DNA of 12,249 nucleotides from Mycobacterium sp. (GTDB taxonomy: Bacteria; Actinomycetota; Actinomycetes; Mycobacteriales; Mycobacteriaceae). The stretch covers positions 1 through 12,249 of the forward strand of contig JAOPWF010000744.1 in the NCBI GenBank assembly GCA_025965815.1, read 5' to 3'. The notes under the pieces were generated by a model. The model was given only the letters and a program-made list of their open reading frames with translations. It did no database searches and was not told the DNA's origin. A program made the position numbers and the translations under genes. Shown here piece after piece: positions 1 through 6,967 of this stretch. Position 1 is the first letter of the stretch. Every line of letters begins with the position of its first letter.

Positions 1-375
1 CGTCTTGGGCGGAGTCCGGTTGATCTCGTCGGCCAGCAACAGATTGGTGAACACCGGCCCGACGCGGAACTCGAATTCCGCTGTGCGCGCGTCGTATACA
101 AGCGATCCGGTGATGTCGCCGGGCATCAGGTCCGGGGTGAACTGGACCCGCTTGAAATCCAGCTGCAGGGCCGCGGCCAGCGTGCGCACCAGCAGCGTCT
201 TGGCGACGCCGGGGACGCCTTCGAGCAGTACGTGCCCACGACACAGCAACGCGATCACCAACCCGCTGACCACGGCGTCCTGACCGACGACCGCCTTGGA
301 GATCTCGGTACGCAACGCCAGCAGTGCGGCTCGCGCCGCGTCCTGACCGGTCGTCGGGGCCTGCGGCTGAGTCAC
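1..375 (-). CDS. moxR2: MoxR-family AAA+ ATPase, N-terminal 125 residues (partial)
   Basis: A MoxR-type AAA+ ATPase, a family of chaperone-like proteins that remodel or activate partner proteins, often with VWA/DUF58 partners. Visible are Walker A (GVPGVAKT, residues 53-60), the MoxR-typical stretch around residues 80-92 ([12 protein letters not shown]) and Walker B followed by DEINR (112-120). The frame runs off the left edge; the family is roughly 350 residues, so about one third is present. The start is GTG at 375, which overlaps the TGA of the upstream DUF4350 gene as GTGA, implying translational coupling. The neighbours (DUF4350, DUF4129, proline-rich membrane protein, divergent YqeY) match the M. 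tuberculosis moxR2 (Rv3692) locus as I remember it, hence the symbol. A DUF58 gene would be expected just beyond the left edge. The family is certain; the moxR2 assignment is inferred from synteny. Confidence 0.93.
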   Translation of the reverse strand, partial: MTQPQAPTTGQDAARAALLALRTEISKAVVGQDAVVSGLVIALLCRGHVLLEGVPGVAKTLLVRTLAAALQLDFKRVQFTPDLMPGDITGSLVYDARTAEFEFRVGPVFTNLLLADEINRTPPKT

Positions 376-1502
376 GAGTGTGCGACCTGCCTTTCGATGT
401 TGTCGAGCTCGTGGGCAAGGTTTACCAGGTCGGCGTCGGTGGCAGGCGGCGGACCGAACAGCGTGTGGTGCACCGCCTCGGCCGATGCGCCGCTGCGCTG
501 GGCGACGGTTTCGGCCACGGCCGCTGCGGCGGCGTTGTGCCCGAGACCCAGTCGTGGCAGCAGCCGCTGCAGGGTGGCGGTGCGCAGCGCGTCGGCGGCG
601 CGGTCGCGTGCGCGGCGTGACCGGTACAACCGGCCGCGGCCTTCGACGGTCTCCGAGGCCCGAACCACCACCGGTAGTTCCTCGGCGACCAGCGGGCCGA
701 CCCGCCGGCCCTTCCAGAGCGCCACGAGGAGCACGACCAACGACAGCTGCCAGGCGATCCAGGTCACCTGCTCCGGGATCAGATCGGAGATCGTTGCCGC
801 ACCGTCGGATCGACCCGCCATGGACTGCGGTGCGTACCAGATCATCCGTGGCCGGCCGCCGGCCAGGTTCATCGCGAGCGCGGCGTTGCCTTCTTTGAGC
901 AGCCCAGAGTTCGTCATGAAGTCGCCGGTGCCCGCGACGGTGACGGTGCGGTCACCGTCTCGGTACCGCACGACCGCGCCGCCATAGCAGCGGGTCACCG
1001 GCACATCGGTGGCGGCCTCGTAGGTGTCGCTGAGCGAGAACTGCACGGACCCGGCGCGGGTCGCCTCGCGCAGATCGCAGTTCGGTTCGCCGCCCAGGGT
1101 GTTGCTGCCGCCGATTCGAATCGCAGGCGCGAGTTGCTCGCGGGTGGACGACACCGGTTCGAGAAGCAGTCGGTCGCCCGGGACCGCCGCCAGCCTGCGC
1201 AGTACGGCGTCGTCGAACATGAAGAACGTCTGCGCCACCACCACCAGGGTGTCCGCGCGGGCTTCGCGCTGCACGTCGTCCATGTTCGCGGCGACGACCA
1301 CGTCGACCCCGCGATCGCGCAGCAATGCGACCAGGGCATGCGCTCCGTCGGGTGAGGTGGACCCCGCATCCAGGTGCCCGCCGGGCCGTGGCGCGGTGAG
1401 GTAGGTGCCCACGGTCGCGATGGCGGCGATGACGATGAGCGCCAGCGCGACCCAGCGCCAGGTGCGCCAGCGTGCCACCGCGGTCGTGGTCGCTGCGGTC
1501 AC
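372..1502 (-). CDS. DUF4350 domain-containing membrane protein (Rv3691-like)
   Basis: A 376-aa protein of unknown biochemical function. One N-terminal membrane segment (about residues 17-37) is followed by an exported DUF4350-like domain (about 40-235) with the features [17 protein letters not shown] and LVVVAQ. A second membrane segment follows (about 246-263, ending in WKGRRVGP), then an Arg/Ala-rich, probably cytoplasmic helical tail of about 110 residues. The exported domain has cysteines at 142 and 172, which could pair. DUF4350 proteins resemble the periplasmic GATase-like components of MoxR operons. The start is GTG at 1502, overlapping the stop of the DUF4129 gene as GTGA; the stop overlaps the moxR start in the same way. 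This implies strict co-translation and a fixed ratio with the MoxR ATPase. The family call rests on topology, motifs and context. Confidence 0.88.
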   Translation of the reverse strand: MTAATTTAVARWRTWRWVALALIVIAAIATVGTYLTAPRPGGHLDAGSTSPDGAHALVALLRDRGVDVVVAANMDDVQREARADTLVVVAQTFFMFDDAVLRRLAAVPGDRLLLEPVSSTREQLAPAIRIGGSNTLGGEPNCDLREATRAGSVQFSLSDTYEAATDVPVTRCYGGAVVRYRDGDRTVTVAGTGDFMTNSGLLKEGNAALAMNLAGGRPRMIWYAPQSMAGRSDGAATISDLIPEQVTWIAWQLSLVVLLVALWKGRRVGPLVAEELPVVVRASETVEGRGRLYRSRRARDRAADALRTATLQRLLPRLGLGHNAAAAAVAETVAQRSGASAEAVHHTLFGPPPATDADLVNLAHELDNIERQVAHS

Positions 1503-2152
1503 TGGACCTCAACCCAGCTCTCCGGCGGCGCGGCGGGGCTCGATGCGGCGGCGGCCGCGGGCGGGCGGGTGCGCAGCCGCTCGTCGAGGTCGGCGATCAT
1601 CCGGTATCCGGCCTCGGTGCCCGGCCGTTCACCGTAGGCGACGTCGTTGAAAGCGGTAGCGGCGCGGAACAGTTCGGATGTCAGCTCGGGTGCGCTCTGG
1701 CCGGCGTCCCTGGCGAGCTCGTTGGCGGTGCGGCCCGCTACCGGGTTGAGCACGCCGCTTTCCTCGAGTTGGCGCGCGATGGCTCGCAGTCGATGGCGGA
1801 TGGCGGCCGCCCAGTCGCCCGCCGCGGCGTATCGCTCGGCGGTGGCGCGGTGTTCGGCGGCGCTCAGCTCGACGGAGCCGAATAGGGCGTAGTCGGATCC
1901 GCGGTTGGTTCGCATCGTCCGGCGGGCGATCCGGATGGCCACGATGACGGCCACCGCGAGCACGATCAGCAGCACCGTGATCGTGAACCAGCCACCCGGA
2001 ATCGACGACCCCTTCAGAATGATCCGGTAGAGAAACTCGTCGATCCACTCGCTGAGACGTTGTGTCAGAGACGCTTTGGGGTAGATCGGTTTGGCGAGCT
2101 CCCGCTGCGCCGCCTCGTGCGCCGCGTCGCGGTCGATGTCTATCGCCGGCAC
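1499..2152 (-). CDS. DUF4129 domain-containing single-pass membrane protein (Rv3690-like)
   Basis: A 217-aa protein with a short N-terminal extension, an amphipathic stretch around residues 28-48, one membrane segment (about 54-74) flanked by basic residues, and a C-terminal DUF4129 helical domain (about 100-195). The domain shows YAAAGDWAAAIRHRLRAIAR, then GRTANELA and FNDVAYG. DUF4129 domains are found in transglutaminase-like and MoxR-linked membrane proteins; the biochemical role is unknown. I start it at GTG 2152, one nucleotide after the TGA (2156-2154) of the upstream membrane-protein gene. The longer in-frame opening to 2212 would overlap that gene by about 60 nt and adds an atypical sequence. 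The 217-aa length agrees with my memory of M. tuberculosis Rv3690. The C-terminus is Ala/Pro-rich and low in complexity. Confidence 0.88.
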   Translation of the reverse strand: MPAIDIDRDAAHEAAQRELAKPIYPKASLTQRLSEWIDEFLYRIILKGSSIPGGWFTITVLLIVLAVAVIVAIRIARRTMRTNRGSDYALFGSVELSAAEHRATAERYAAAGDWAAAIRHRLRAIARQLEESGVLNPVAGRTANELARDAGQSAPELTSELFRAATAFNDVAYGERPGTEAGYRMIADLDERLRTRPPAAAAASSPAAPPESWVEVQ

Positions 2153-2153
2153 G

Positions 2154-3314
2154 TCAGGGCTGCCGGATGAGCCACAGATGGTCGGTGGAGCCCGGGTCGG
2201 CGGGCAAGCCACCGGCCGCGCCGGTCTGCAGCACCAGGTCGAAGGCCTCGGCCCGGATCCGCCGGTCCGTGTAGAGCAGGACCACGACGCCCGCGCTGAA
2301 CGGCGCGGTGATGATCTGGCCGATGGCGCTGCCGATCGCGATCAGCACCAGCGCGATGAGTGCGGTGAGGGTGGAACTGGCCGCCACGAGTAACAGCTGG
2401 CCGCCGATGCTGAACGGAACCGACACCGCGCCGGCGATCAGTGCCGACACCAGCGAGGCCAGCACCCGGATGCCCAGTACGCGCCAGAAGTCATTGCGTA
2501 CCAGTGCGAATGATCGGGCGATCGCCGGGAACACGCCGAGGCGCTCGAGCACGATGATCGGCGGCGCGAAACTGAGCATGGTGCCGAGATAGACCAGCGC
2601 GGCAATCAGGAGGAGCACCAGCGGCGCACCGATGAGGAATGCGGCCGTGCCGTTCGCGGCCGCCGCGACGCCGACGATGATGAGAATCACGAGAGCGATC
2701 AGCGCCACGGCGCCGAGCAGCTCCAGCGCGGTGAATCCGAGCAGCGCCAGCAGCCGACCGCGCACCTTCGCCCACGCCTCGCCGATGGTGATGCTCGCGC
2801 CGAACACCGCGCGGCCGATGACGACGGTGAGCATGCCGCTCAGCACGATGGCCGACAGGCTGGTGGCGATGACGCCTGCGATCCCGGACGCCGACGATCC
2901 CAGCAGCGCGGCCGTCGAGGCCTCCTCGCCGCGAAGGGGTCCCAGTTGGCCGGTGACGGCCAGTGGACCGACCTGCACGAGAAGCGTGAACAGCTGGGCG
3001 GCGACCACCACGATGGTGGTCAGGCCGAGCGTGGCCTTGGGATTCGCCCGGATGTACGCGACCGCCCCGTTGAAGATGACACTGAGGGTCAGCGGCCGCA
3101 ACGGGATGACACCCGGTTTGAGGGCCGGTGGTGGATAGGGCCGGTAGCCCGGTGGCGGATAACCGGGAGGTGGATAGCCCGGCGGGGGATAGCCCTGGTA
3201 GCCGCGCGGCGGATAGGCCTGATAGCCCGGAGGTGGGTAACCCGGCGGCGGATAACCGCCGTATCCGGGTGGCGGCGCGCCGTTCGGGCCGGGTCCGCCC
3301 CCGCCGTAGCTCAT
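2154..3314 (-). CDS. Proline/tyrosine-repeat multi-pass membrane protein (Rv3689-like)
   Basis: A 386-aa protein. Residues 14-63 form a cytoplasmic-type low-complexity region built of PPPGY-like units. It is followed by a predicted six- to seven-segment membrane domain with hydrophobic stretches near 97-122, 143-170, 187-218, 224-250, 280-312 and 314-347. The layout resembles the membrane domain found with glycerophosphodiester phosphodiesterases (PF10110-like) and related actinobacterial proteins; no catalytic motif is visible. I chose ATG 3314 (MSYGGGG). ATG 3323, three codons upstream, is also possible, and an AGGA lies just before both. Longer in-frame extension to 3557 would run through the divergent yqeY gene. 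It is the first gene of the MoxR operon and lies 70 bp from yqeY. It may anchor or recruit operon partners; that role is inference. Confidence 0.87.
   Translation of the reverse strand: MSYGGGGPGPNGAPPPGYGGYPPPGYPPPGYQAYPPRGYQGYPPPGYPPPGYPPPGYRPYPPPALKPGVIPLRPLTLSVIFNGAVAYIRANPKATLGLTTIVVVAAQLFTLLVQVGPLAVTGQLGPLRGEEASTAALLGSSASGIAGVIATSLSAIVLSGMLTVVIGRAVFGASITIGEAWAKVRGRLLALLGFTALELLGAVALIALVILIIVGVAAAANGTAAFLIGAPLVLLLIAALVYLGTMLSFAPPIIVLERLGVFPAIARSFALVRNDFWRVLGIRVLASLVSALIAGAVSVPFSIGGQLLLVAASSTLTALIALVLIAIGSAIGQIITAPFSAGVVVLLYTDRRIRAEAFDLVLQTGAAGGLPADPGSTDHLWLIRQP
3126..3275 (-). repeat. PPPGY-type tandem repeat encoding a Pro/Gly/Tyr-rich tail
   Basis: About ten imperfect 15-bp units encode PPPGY and variants (YPPPG, YPPRG, YQAY, YRPY) in residues 14-63 of the membrane protein. 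The repeat is visible on the plus strand as recurrent GGxGGxGGATA(G/A)CC blocks. Such tails are common on actinobacterial membrane proteins and can vary in length between strains. Confidence 0.85.
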
Positions 3315-3371
3315 GGCCACCATCCTGTCGACCGGATCCGCCTTTGACAACGCCCGGTGTACCTCGGCGCG

Positions 3372-3385
3372 TAGCGTTTGCGCCA
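3372..3385 (+). promoter_or_regulatory. Probable leaderless promoter of the GatB/YqeY gene
   Basis: TAGCGT (3372-3377) fits the mycobacterial SigA -10 pattern TAnnnT and is followed by seven nucleotides and then the ATG at 3385. That is the spacing expected if transcription begins at the A of the start codon. No Shine-Dalgarno sequence precedes the ATG. A TTGACA lies at 3344-3349, but the 22-nt gap to TAGCGT is too long for a standard -35, so it may be incidental. Leaderless mRNAs are common in mycobacteria. Confidence 0.45.
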
Positions 3386-3849
3386 TGGCGGAACTCAAAG
3401 CCCGGCTGCGGTCGGAGCTGACCGACGCGATGAAGGCCAAGGACAAGCTGCGCACCGGAACCCTGCGGATGCTGCTGGCGGCGATCCAGACCGAAGAGGT
3501 ATCGGGCAAGCAGTCGCGTGAACTCTCCGATGACGATGTGCTCAAGGTGCTGGCCAAGGAGGCGAAGAAGCGCAGCGAATCCGCGGAGATCTACACCCAG
3601 AACGGACGCGGCGAACTCGCCGCCGAGGAGCACGCCGAAGCGCGGATCATCGACGAATATCTGCCGACACCGCTCACCGAAGCGGAGTTGGCCGATGTCG
3701 CCGACACCGCGATCGCGCAGGTGGCCGAGGACATCGGCGAACGCCCGGGCATGCGGCAGATGGGCCAGGTGATGAAGGCCGCCACCGCGATCGCGGCAGG
3801 CAAGGCGGACGGGGCTCGACTGTCGGCAGCGGTGAAGGCTCGTTTGTAG
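3385..3849 (+). CDS. GatB/YqeY domain-containing protein (Rv3688c-like)
   Basis: A 154-aa all-helical YqeY-type protein, a stand-alone relative of the C-terminal tRNA-binding tail of GatB, the amidotransferase subunit that makes Gln-tRNA/Asn-tRNA. The N-terminus MAELKARLRSELTDAMKAKD, the central RxSAEIYxQNGR region, the DEYLPTPLTEAE motif (about residues 90-101) and the C-terminal GxRPGMRQMGQVMKA segment (about 118-132) are all family hallmarks. The length equals the usual one for the family (about 150). ATG 3385 begins exactly where the family begins; the longer in-frame opening at 3313 adds non-family sequence over the divergent promoter region. The precise function of free-standing YqeY is not established, and it is not an amidotransferase itself. 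It diverges from the MoxR operon, an arrangement I recall from M. tuberculosis. Confidence 0.95.
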   Translation: MAELKARLRSELTDAMKAKDKLRTGTLRMLLAAIQTEEVSGKQSRELSDDDVLKVLAKEAKKRSESAEIYTQNGRGELAAEEHAEARIIDEYLPTPLTEAELADVADTAIAQVAEDIGERPGMRQMGQVMKAATAIAAGKADGARLSAAVKARL

Positions 3850-3859
3850 CTACCGCACG

Positions 3860-3869
3860 CGGGTACCCG
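3860..3869. repeat. 10-bp perfect palindrome between yqeY and the LLM-class gene
   Basis: CGGGTACCCG is a perfect palindrome in the 27-nt gap between the YqeY stop and the ATG at 3877. It has no spacer and no U-tract, so it is not a terminator; it could be incidental in GC-rich DNA. Confidence 0.3.
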
Positions 3870-3876
3870 GACGCCC

Positions 3877-4863
3877 ATGACGCGTTTCGGCTACACCCTG
3901 ATGACTGAGCAGAGCGGCCCTAAAAACCTTGTCCGTTACGCCGTTTCGGCGGAAGAGGCGGGTTTCGACTTCGAGGTGTCCAGCGACCACTATTCGCCGT
4001 GGCTCGCTGCCCAGGGCCACGCACCCAATGCGTGGTCCGTGCTAGGCGCGGTGGCGCAGGTGACCGAGCGGGTCGAGCTGTTCACCTACGTCACCTGCCC
4101 GACAATCCGGTATCACCCCGCCATCGTGGCGCAGCAGGCGGCCACCCTGCAGATCCTCGCCGACGGACGCTTCACCCTCGGGTTGGGCAGTGGCGAGAAC
4201 CTCAACGAGCACGTCGTGGGCAAGGGCTGGCCGACCGTTGCACGCCGCCACGAGATGCTGCGGGAGGCCATCGCGATCATCCGCGCGTTGTGGATCGGCG
4301 AGGTGATCGACTTCAAGGGCAAGTACTACGAGGTCGACTCCGCCCGGCTATGGGATATCCCCGACGATCCGATCGCCATCGCCGCCGCGGTGTCCGGCGA
4401 GAAGTCGATCAAAGCCTTCGCCCCGGTGGCCGACCACCTGATCGCCGTCGAACCGGACAAGGCCCTTGTCGACGGGTGGCACGATGCGCGCCGGGCAACC
4501 GGGCTTCCCGGCGCGGTCCGGGCGGTCGGGCAGATACCGATCTCGTGGGATCCGGACCGCGATGTGGCGATCAAGCGTGCGCACGAGCAGTTCCGCTGGT
4601 TCGCAGGCGGCTGGAAGGTGAATGCCGACCTGCCGACGACGGCCGGGTTCGCCGGTGCGACACAGTTCGTGCGGCCGGAGGACGTCGCCGAGTCCATCCC
4701 GTGCGGTCCAGATCTCGACGCCATCGTCGACGCCGTGCGGGCGTACTGGGAAGCGGGGTTCACCGATATCGCGCTGGTGCAGATCGGTGACGACGCCCAG
4801 GACCAGTTCTTCAAGGAAGCCGCCGAACCGCTGCTCGCGGCGCTGCGCGCGGCAGCGAACTGA
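3877..4863 (+). CDS. F420-dependent LLM-class oxidoreductase, FGD-like (TIGR03557 type)
   Basis: A 328-aa TIM-barrel enzyme of the bacterial luciferase-like superfamily, which reduces or oxidises substrates with the deazaflavin F420. It resembles F420-dependent glucose-6-phosphate dehydrogenase of mycobacteria. SSDHYSPW (residues 35-42) places His38 and Trp42 where FGD1 has its catalytic His40 and Trp44. GSGENLNEHVVG places Glu107 where FGD1 has Glu109. TPTIRYHP-like CPTIRYHPAIVAQ (74-86) is also typical. The length is normal for the family. The true substrate is unknown; I would not call it a glucose-6-phosphate dehydrogenase without checking the phosphate-binding residues. It starts 27 nt after yqeY on the same strand and may be co-transcribed, but no clear ribosome-binding site precedes the ATG. 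Confidence 0.9.
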   Translation: MTRFGYTLMTEQSGPKNLVRYAVSAEEAGFDFEVSSDHYSPWLAAQGHAPNAWSVLGAVAQVTERVELFTYVTCPTIRYHPAIVAQQAATLQILADGRFTLGLGSGENLNEHVVGKGWPTVARRHEMLREAIAIIRALWIGEVIDFKGKYYEVDSARLWDIPDDPIAIAAAVSGEKSIKAFAPVADHLIAVEPDKALVDGWHDARRATGLPGAVRAVGQIPISWDPDRDVAIKRAHEQFRWFAGGWKVNADLPTTAGFAGATQFVRPEDVAESIPCGPDLDAIVDAVRAYWEAGFTDIALVQIGDDAQDQFFKEAAEPLLAALRAAAN

Positions 4864-4888
4864 GGAGCCGCCAGAACCCCGGCATCGC

Positions 4889-4914
4889 GGTGGCAAACAA
4901 GTGGTGGCAAACAA
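4889..4914 (+). repeat. 12-bp direct repeat GGTGGCAAACAA, two copies
   Basis: GGTGGCAAACAA occurs at 4889-4900 and again at 4903-4914, separated by two bases (14-nt period). It lies in the 156-bp gap between the F420 enzyme and the methyltransferase gene. The sequence is AT-richer than its surroundings. It could be a tandem regulator-binding site or a slippage duplication; nothing in the sequence decides. Confidence 0.6.
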
Positions 4915-5019
4915 TCAGTGACGTTCGTCGCCAGGCAAAGAGGGTTTAACCGATTCGTTTCAGGGCATTAACAATGTGGCGCTGTAACGAGCACAGCGAC
5001 ACGATCTTGAAAGGCTGCC

Positions 5020-5712
5020 GTGACGACGATCCTTCCCGACCTGCGCGAACCCGTGGTTGCCGCGAAAGGCGTGTACGCGCCGCAAGAGGATTCACAACTA
5101 CTGATCGACACCATGGAGCGAACCACCGTCGTGGTCGGGCGACGGGTGGCCGACTTGTGTACTGGCAGTGGCGTGGTGGCGATCGCCGCCGCGGATCTTG
5201 GTGCGGCCACCGTCACCGCGTGGGACATCTGTCCACGTGCGGTGGGGTGTGCACATAACAACGCCAGTGCCGCGGGCGCGGGGATCGACGTGCGGTTGGG
5301 GTCCTTGACACATGCATTGGCCAGCGGGCCCTACGACGTCGTCGTGGCGAACCCGCCGTATGTGCCGACTCCGCATGGCGCCAGCGAGACGATCGCCGCA
5401 GACGCGGGACCGGCTTGGGCATGGGATGCCGGCGAAGACGGGCGGTTGGTGCTCGATCCGCTGTGCGCCGCGGCGCCGCGACTGCTGGCCGATGGCGGCA
5501 CCATGCTCCTGGTGCAGTCCGAATTCGCCGGCATCGACGAGTCGCTGATGTCGTTGACGTCGGCCGGGCTGAGGGCCGATGTGGTTGCCTGGCAGTGGAT
5601 TTCGTTCGGTCCGGTGTTGTCGGCGCGGGCACAGTGGTTGGAAGAGACGGGCAGGCTCGAGCCCGGACACCGGCAAGAGCAGCTCGTCGTGATTCGAGCC
5701 GACAAACCATGA
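5020..5712 (+). CDS. HemK2/MTQ2-type SAM-dependent methyltransferase
   Basis: A 230-aa class I methyltransferase of the HemK2/MTQ2 family, whose characterised members N-methylate glutamine in release factors. Visible are the SAM-binding motif I DLCTGSGVVAIAA (residues 45-57), an acidic end of strand 2 (AWDICPRAVGCA, with D69), and the family-defining NPPYVPTP (111-118), whose Asn-Pro-Pro-Tyr binds the target amide. The upstream signature VYAPQEDSQLLID (18-30) is also typical of MTQ2-like proteins. It starts at GTG 5020, with GAAAGG at 5009-5014 five nucleotides before. Its TGA overlaps the ATG of the CDGSH gene (ATGA), so the pair is coupled. The substrate in this organism is unknown. The protein lacks the N-terminal helical domain of PrmC, so it is not the main release-factor methyltransferase by structure. 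Confidence 0.9.
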   Translation: MTTILPDLREPVVAAKGVYAPQEDSQLLIDTMERTTVVVGRRVADLCTGSGVVAIAAADLGAATVTAWDICPRAVGCAHNNASAAGAGIDVRLGSLTHALASGPYDVVVANPPYVPTPHGASETIAADAGPAWAWDAGEDGRLVLDPLCAAAPRLLADGGTMLLVQSEFAGIDESLMSLTSAGLRADVVAWQWISFGPVLSARAQWLEETGRLEPGHRQEQLVVIRADKP

Positions 5713-5921
5713 CCGACGCCGAACCGCGTGTGGTGCGCGTGGTGCCGTCCGGGCCCGTGATGGTGCAAGGCCCGGTCCGCATCGAGATGCCTGACGGCAG
5801 CGTGGTGGAGTCGGACCGGTTCATGGTGGCGATCTGCGCTTGCCGGCGCAGTAAGAATTACCCCCTCTGCGACACCAGCCACCGCAAGCGGGTTCGCAAC
5901 GACTCAGAGCGGCCGGCGTAG
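5709..5921 (+). CDS. CDGSH-type iron-sulfur protein
   Basis: A 70-aa protein carrying one CDGSH-type 2Fe-2S site: CACRRSKNYPLCDTSH (residues 43-58). The ligands are Cys43, Cys45, Cys54 and His58 in the pattern C-x-C-x2-S/T-x3-P-x-C-D-x2-H. The name motif is CDTSH here instead of CDGSH, a common variation. The preceding beta-rich segment GPVRIEMPDGSVVESDRF is typical of small actinobacterial members. Such proteins carry a labile 2Fe-2S cluster used in electron or cluster transfer. ATG 5709 overlaps the methyltransferase stop by 4 nt. Its 3' end overlaps the convergent iron-enzyme gene by 18 nt. It probably acts in the cytoplasm; no signal sequence is present. Confidence 0.93.
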   Translation: MTDAEPRVVRVVPSGPVMVQGPVRIEMPDGSVVESDRFMVAICACRRSKNYPLCDTSHRKRVRNDSERPA

Positions 5922-6917
5922 CGAACTCTCGCCGGACACCCAGCATTTCATCATGTGTGCGGCCAGCCGGTCCTCGACCACCTCACGCGCTCTGATCCCG
6001 AACACCACGTCGGCGTCGAGGTGAGGTTCGCGGGCGACCATGTCTCCCACGACGTCGGTGCGGACAACCTGTTCGTGCACCGCGTCGGCTTCCACGTGTT
6101 CGCGGTAGAAAGCGATGCAGGGATCGGGTGCGCCCATCCGCTCCAGCGCCTCGACCAGCCGGCGTGACCCGGGCGGCGAGGTGATCTCCGTCGAGGCGAA
6201 GTGCCCGATGGCGGCGCCACGCAGGGACCGGTGCAGCCCGAACATCGACATCAGGTTCACCACCGCCAGCGACTCGGCCGGGACGTCTTCGAGGTAGCCG
6301 AGGTAGGACGAATCGAGCCGCGCCGCGTCCATCAAATTGGCGAAGAGTTGCTGATGAAGCTGCGCACCACGGCCACCGCCGTACTCGTCGAACTCCACCG
6401 CGACGAACGAGGCCTTGGCCTGCCCGATCAGCCGAGGAATCGCCCAGGCGTGCGGATCGCCCTCCTTCAGGTGATACAGGGACCGGTGCGCGAAGTATTC
6501 GCGCATCTGCTCCCACGTTCCCTCGTCCCGCAGGTAGTACGACGGGCCCTCGCCGTCCACCGGCTCCAGCGACAGCGTGTCCATCTCGCTTGACGCGGTC
6601 GCGTCTGCCTCGATATCGCCGACATCGCGACGCACCGCCGACTCGAAGGCGTCCTCGAGTTGACCGCGGAAGTGCAGCAGCCCGGGATTCCATTCCCAGC
6701 GCGGGTCGACGCCGGCGAATCCGCGGTAATGCAGCTCGTAGCAGATGTACAGCGCGAGCTGCATATCCAGGCCCCACGGGTCGGCGTCGCCCAGCGGGGC
6801 GTCGATATGGTTCAGCAGCTTGCGTGGCGTGCGCTCCCGCAGGGTTTGCAGGACCGCGTGCGACAGCGGGCCCCTCGCGTCGGGCAGCCTCGGTTCCTGC
6901 AGCATCGTCGATGTCAC
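5904..6917 (-). CDS. Iron-containing redox enzyme, heme-oxygenase-like fold
   Basis: A 337-aa protein of the 'iron-containing redox enzyme' family (heme-oxygenase-like diiron oxidase/TENA-like fold). Candidate metal ligands lie in ICYELHYRGF (E61, H63), VAVEFDEYGGGRGAQLHQQLF (E175, D177/E178, H188), the ASTEIT segment (E244) and FYREHVEADAVHEQ (H274, E276, D278, H281), the usual spread of helices in this fold. The reaction is unknown; relatives oxidise or cleave small substrates with a diiron centre. I use GTG 6917, four codons before an ATG at 6905; neither has a clear ribosome-binding site. It lies 50 nt after the sugar-binding lipoprotein gene on the same strand, so it could be the third gene of that operon. 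Convergently it overlaps the CDGSH gene by 18 nt. Putting a diiron enzyme beside a 2Fe-2S protein suggests a redox partnership; this is inference. Confidence 0.85.
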   Translation of the reverse strand: MTSTMLQEPRLPDARGPLSHAVLQTLRERTPRKLLNHIDAPLGDADPWGLDMQLALYICYELHYRGFAGVDPRWEWNPGLLHFRGQLEDAFESAVRRDVGDIEADATASSEMDTLSLEPVDGEGPSYYLRDEGTWEQMREYFAHRSLYHLKEGDPHAWAIPRLIGQAKASFVAVEFDEYGGGRGAQLHQQLFANLMDAARLDSSYLGYLEDVPAESLAVVNLMSMFGLHRSLRGAAIGHFASTEITSPPGSRRLVEALERMGAPDPCIAFYREHVEADAVHEQVVRTDVVGDMVAREPHLDADVVFGIRAREVVEDRLAAHMMKCWVSGESSLRRPL

Positions 6918-6967
6918 AGAGACCGGATACCCAGAATCCGCCGCTGATCAAACTTTGCGCGGTGGGA

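Noticed and set aside
3126..3290. Short regularly spaced repeats considered as a CRISPR array
   Set aside because: The period is 15 bp with no unique spacers, and the repeat is in frame with a PPPGY protein tail.
2491..3633. Long minus-strand frame of 380 codons, and similar long frames elsewhere (for example 6590-7669 plus)
   Set aside because: These are Arg/His/Ala-rich shadows of the membrane-protein, YqeY, redox-enzyme and lipoprotein genes, typical of high-GC DNA; none shows family motifs.
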